From contig UQRR01000097.1 in assembly GCA_900543455.1 (NCBI GenBank), forward strand, positions 1-7,492: a stretch of 7,492 bases of DNA, in the 5' to 3' direction. The stretch's first letter is position 1. Each line of letters begins with the position of its first letter. A program made the position numbers and the translations under genes. Below, piece after piece: positions 6,080 through 7,492 of this stretch. This DNA comes from an uncultured Dialister sp. (lineage in GTDB: Bacteria > Bacillota > Negativicutes > Veillonellales > Dialisteraceae). Under the pieces are notes generated by a model. The model ran no database searches. It was not told the DNA's origin and was given only the letters and a program-made list of their open reading frames with translations.

Positions 6080-6665
6080 GTTTATTCTTATGTTTCAGAT
6101 AGAAATGGAAAGCCGCCGCAATGATGGCGCAGATGACGATGCACACGAGAGCGATCTCCAGCTTGTAGGAGAGAAGCGCCTGCCAGTTTTCTCCCAGCAT
6201 GGCACCCACGTAGACCAGAAATATCGTCCAAGGCACGGTACCGATGATGGTAAGGATCGTGAATTCCGGGAGGGGAAATTGCGCGATGCCCGCAGGCAGG
6301 GAAATGAATGTACGGATCCCCGGCAGCAGACGGCCGGTGAAGACGGCGATGCCGCCGTAGGTCTCAAACCAGTTCTTCGCGGCGATCATTTTTTTCGCGC
6401 CCATACCGCCTTTCTGCGTGTGGCGAAGGATCATGTCGCGCCCGCCCTTGTAGCCCATGTAGTAGGACGCCAGTGAGCCGACCAGCCCGGCCAGCGTGCC
6501 GATCAAGATCGTCGGCCAGAAGGAGAAGACACCCTGCGAGACGAGGAAACCCGCAAAGCCCAGAATGATTTCACTGGGGATAGGGATATTCATGTTTTCG
6601 AGAGCCATGCAGATAAAGAGCGCAAGATAGCCCCATTCAGAGAGAAAAGATATGATGAATTCCAT
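6066..6665 (-). CDS. DedA family membrane protein, putative undecaprenyl-phosphate flippase
   Basis: A 199-residue inner-membrane protein of the DedA/SNARE-associated (PF09335) family. Members such as UptA have been shown to return undecaprenyl phosphate, the carrier of envelope sugars, across the membrane. The family hallmarks are all present: the re-entrant motif ENMNIPIPSEIILGFAGFL (residues 23-41, with E23 and E32), GSLASYYMGYKGG (63-75) and FTGRLLPGIRTFISLPAGI (109-127, with R112, P115, R118 and P124). Two C-terminal helices end in a charged tail. The length is typical. The ATG has AAAGGA 8 nt upstream. It is the first gene of the cluster and overlaps the first GT39 gene. This suits a supporting role, because GT39 transferases release undecaprenyl phosphate on the outside. 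The precise lipid is inferred from the family; other DedA proteins are linked to proton motive force and polymyxin resistance. Confidence 0.9.
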   Translation of the reverse strand: MEFIISFLSEWGYLALFICMALENMNIPIPSEIILGFAGFLVSQGVFSFWPTILIGTLAGLVGSLASYYMGYKGGRDMILRHTQKGGMGAKKMIAAKNWFETYGGIAVFTGRLLPGIRTFISLPAGIAQFPLPEFTILTIIGTVPWTIFLVYVGAMLGENWQALLSYKLEIALVCIVICAIIAAAFHFYLKHKNKHETQ

Positions 6666-6745
6666 AAATATGATCCTTTTGAAAAATGGTTAGGGGGGAG
6701 GGTTAGCTCATCGGGCGAGTTTCCCTTTGATTTCATTGGAAAAGA

Positions 6746-6817
6746 GGTTCAGCAGGTTCTATAGGTTCTGAGGGTAGGGCGGGGGAGGTGCGGCGCATAA
6801 GAATATAGAAGCGCCGC
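6746..6817 (+). repeat. 9-bp GGTTC array and GCGGCGC/GCGCCGC hairpin in the dedA leader (copy D)
   Basis: GGTTCAGCA (6746-6754), GGTTCTATA (6755-6763) and GGTTCTGAG (6764-6772) keep a 9-bp register and decay into GGTAGGGCG. GGTGCGGCGC follows, and GCGGCGC (6790-6796) pairs perfectly with GCGCCGC (6811-6817) across a 14-nt A-rich loop. The same GGTGCGGCG-ATAA-AAT-GAAGCGCCGCG core stands in reverse orientation at 7228-7258. If the promoter at 6995-7023 is used, this structure is transcribed as part of the dedA 5' leader. Confidence 0.85.
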
Positions 6818-6854
6818 GGAGGTTTGAAACTAGCGTTTTTCTCGTATCACAAAC

Positions 6855-6917
6855 CTCATCCCTAGCCACTCATCCCTAGCTACCAGTCACCAGTCACCAG
6901 CCACCAGTCACTAGCTA
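6855..6917 (+). repeat. Nine contiguous CYAGYCA/CTCATCC heptamers
   Basis: The 63 bp divide exactly into nine heptamers: CTCATCC, CTAGCCA, CTCATCC, CTAGCTA, CCAGTCA, CCAGTCA, CCAGCCA, CCAGTCA, CTAGCTA. The array lies between the putative dedA promoter and the gene, in the opposite orientation to the array at 7069-7162 on the other side of the promoter. Confidence 0.92.
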
Positions 6918-6994
6918 CTCTTATTACTATATCAGGCATTGTTTTCGATTTCTTAAATAAATTCTGTGTGTTCATAGAATCACATATATTCTAA

Positions 6995-7023
6995 ACTATA
7001 GCATGGATACAGGGGTGGGTCAA
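6995..7023 (-). promoter_or_regulatory. Extended -10 promoter for the dedA-GT39-GT39 cluster
   Basis: On the minus strand TTGACC (7023-7018), a 17-nt spacer and TATAGT (7000-6995) preceded by TGC form a good SigA-type promoter. Transcription would begin near 6988 and give a leader of about 320 nt before the dedA ATG. A second extended -10 without a -35, TGATATAGT, lies at 6934-6926 and could start transcription just ahead of the repeat block. The surrounding 6918-7040 stretch is AT-rich and unlike the repeats on either side. Confidence 0.75.
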
Positions 7024-7068
7024 TCAAATAGCAGGTTTAAGAAGGGCAATGGGGATTAGGACCGCGAG

Positions 7069-7162
7069 TGACTGGTGACTAGGAATTAGTAGCTAGGAAT
7101 TAGTAGCTAGGGATTAGGAGTCTCAAGTGACTGGTGACTAGTGACTGGTGTCTAAAAGACTA
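7069..7162 (-). repeat. Mixed heptamer array TGACTRG/GAATTAG/TAGCTAG
   Basis: Read on the plus strand, eight heptamers stay in phase from 7069 to 7124: TGACTGG, TGACTAG, GAATTAG, TAGCTAG, GAATTAG, TAGCTAG, GGATTAG, GAGTCTC. After three bases comes a second phased run: TGACTGG, TGACTAG, TGACTGG, TGTCTAA, AAGACTA (7128-7162). It is the reverse-complement type of the CYAGTCA arrays at 1591, 2677 and 6855. It shows that the different unit families can alternate within a single register. Confidence 0.9.
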
Positions 7163-7179
7163 GGAGACTCGAAGATATC

Positions 7180-7286
7180 TGACGTCTAATGTCTGGCCTC
7201 TCAAACGGGCATCGCCACATATATATTCGCGGCGCTTCTGATTTTTATACGCCGCACCACCATTTCGCATTTCTCATTTCTCATTC
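7180..7286 (-). repeat. Composite repeat core in reverse orientation (copy E)
   Basis: The minus strand reads, in order: heptamers of the AAATGAG type (7286-7260), GGTGCGGCG (7258-7250), GCGCCGCG (7235-7228), an ATATATA stretch, GGCGATGCCCG (7216-7206), TTTGAGA, and AGACATTAGACGTCAGAT-like sequence (7195-7178). The order from the palindrome to the GACGTC unit is the same as at 1496-1585 on the plus strand. GCGGCG (7229-7234) pairs with CGCCGC (7250-7255). Confidence 0.85.
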
Positions 7287-7291
7287 AAGAG

Positions 7292-7345
7292 AAACTTTCA
7301 TTCACAATCCATGGGCGTCCCGCCCATGGGCTAGCCCTGAAGTTT
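7292..7345. other. Structured element with CCATGGGC/GCCCATGG hairpin
   Basis: CCATGGGC (7309-7316) pairs perfectly with GCCCATGG (7322-7329) across GTCCC. Outside it, AAACTTTCA (7292-7300) can pair with TGAAGTTT (7338-7345) if one base bulges. No T-run or ribosome binding site adjoins it. It may be a folded RNA element, a site bound by a protein, or another dispersed repeat. No second copy is present in the window. Confidence 0.5.
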
Positions 7346-7353
7346 GAAAGCAG

Positions 7354-7398
7354 GGATGAGTAGCTAGGGATTAGGGATTGGGGATTAGGAGTGACTAG
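7354..7398 (-). repeat. GGATTAG/TAGCTAG heptamer array
   Basis: Five heptamers in register read GGATGAG, TAGCTAG, GGATTAG, GGATTGG, GGATTAG on the plus strand (7354-7388). TGACTAG (7392-7398) follows after a 3-base phase slip. The units are those of the array at 7069-7162. Confidence 0.85.
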
Positions 7399-7407
7399 GA
7401 TTCGCCG

Positions 7408-7440
7408 TCATCGTTATCCCGAGCGCAGCCGAGGGATCTT
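7408..7440. repeat. Palindromic CCCGAGCG..CGAGGGATC intergenic repeat
   Basis: ATCCC (7416-7420) and GGGAT (7433-7437) bracket GAGCGCAGCCGA, giving the CCCGAGCGCAGCCGAGGGATC motif that follows CGTCATCGTT. Repeats of this style are frequent in intergenic DNA of many bacteria. A degenerate relative lies at 2504-2526. The remaining bases to the window end show no gene. Confidence 0.6.
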
Positions 7441-7492
7441 TACTGCATTGCGGGAATCAGCGTGTATGCGCCGAGGGAAAACGATGTCCTGG

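Noticed and set aside
6918..7068. Small gene or tRNA in the unique AT-rich segment between repeat arrays
   Set aside because: No open frame with a ribosome binding site and no cloverleaf-type sequence. The promoter elements account for its AT-richness.
7069..7286. Insertion sequence or transposase remnant
   Set aside because: No coding trace and no terminal inverted repeats with flanking target duplication could be seen. The segment is made up of repeat modules.

Overview
The window looks like chromosomal DNA of a GC-moderate bacterium with an outer membrane. My best guess is a diderm Firmicute of the Negativicutes (Dialister/Megasphaera/Selenomonas-like). This rests on the style of the proteins (an ArnT-like transferase with a DPVESNYALTAREM motif, a SotB-like exporter, strong AGGAGG/AAAGGA ribosome binding sites, Firmicute-type promoters), not on any database search. 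All five supported genes lie on the minus strand, so transcription runs from high to low coordinates. The long plus-strand ORFs are shadows of these genes.

In transcription order, dedA (6066-6665) follows a good extended -10 promoter at 6995-7023 and a leader of roughly 320 nt. It overlaps by 14 nt a first ArnT-like GT39 membrane glycosyltransferase (4484-6079). A second, paralogous GT39 gene (2691-4358, TTG start) follows after a 125-bp gap filled by a heptamer-built hairpin. A uracil-DNA glycosylase-like gene (1698-2387) ends at a rho-independent terminator (1656-1688). Last comes a SotB/AraJ-type MFS exporter (205-1368), with its own promoter (1417-1445) and terminator (146-184). The dedA-GT39-GT39 set makes sense as a cell-envelope unit: DedA proteins include undecaprenyl-phosphate flippases, and GT39/ArnT enzymes consume polyprenyl-phosphate-sugars at the outer face of the inner membrane and release the carrier lipid. 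The UDG-like and MFS genes appear to be independent units.

The most unusual part is the non-coding DNA. Every gap except the coupled dedA/GT39 junction and the left edge carries repeats built on a 7-bp period: CYAGTCA/TGACTRG, AATTAGG, AAATGAG, GTTAGAC/RTCAGAT, and GGATTAG/TAGCTAG. There is also a 9-bp GGTTCNNNN family. The arrays keep register for up to nine units while the unit sequence changes. They are joined to GC-rich palindromes (GGTGCGGCG...GCGCCGC and GGGCGATGCCC) in a recurring order and in both orientations. One array supplies the last codons and stop of a GT39 gene. Another pair lies inverted around the dedA promoter. The style resembles the heptanucleotide STRR repeats described in filamentous cyanobacteria. 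Finding it beside what look like Negativicutes genes is the main point worth a second look. No tRNA, rRNA, CRISPR array, transposase or phage gene was seen.
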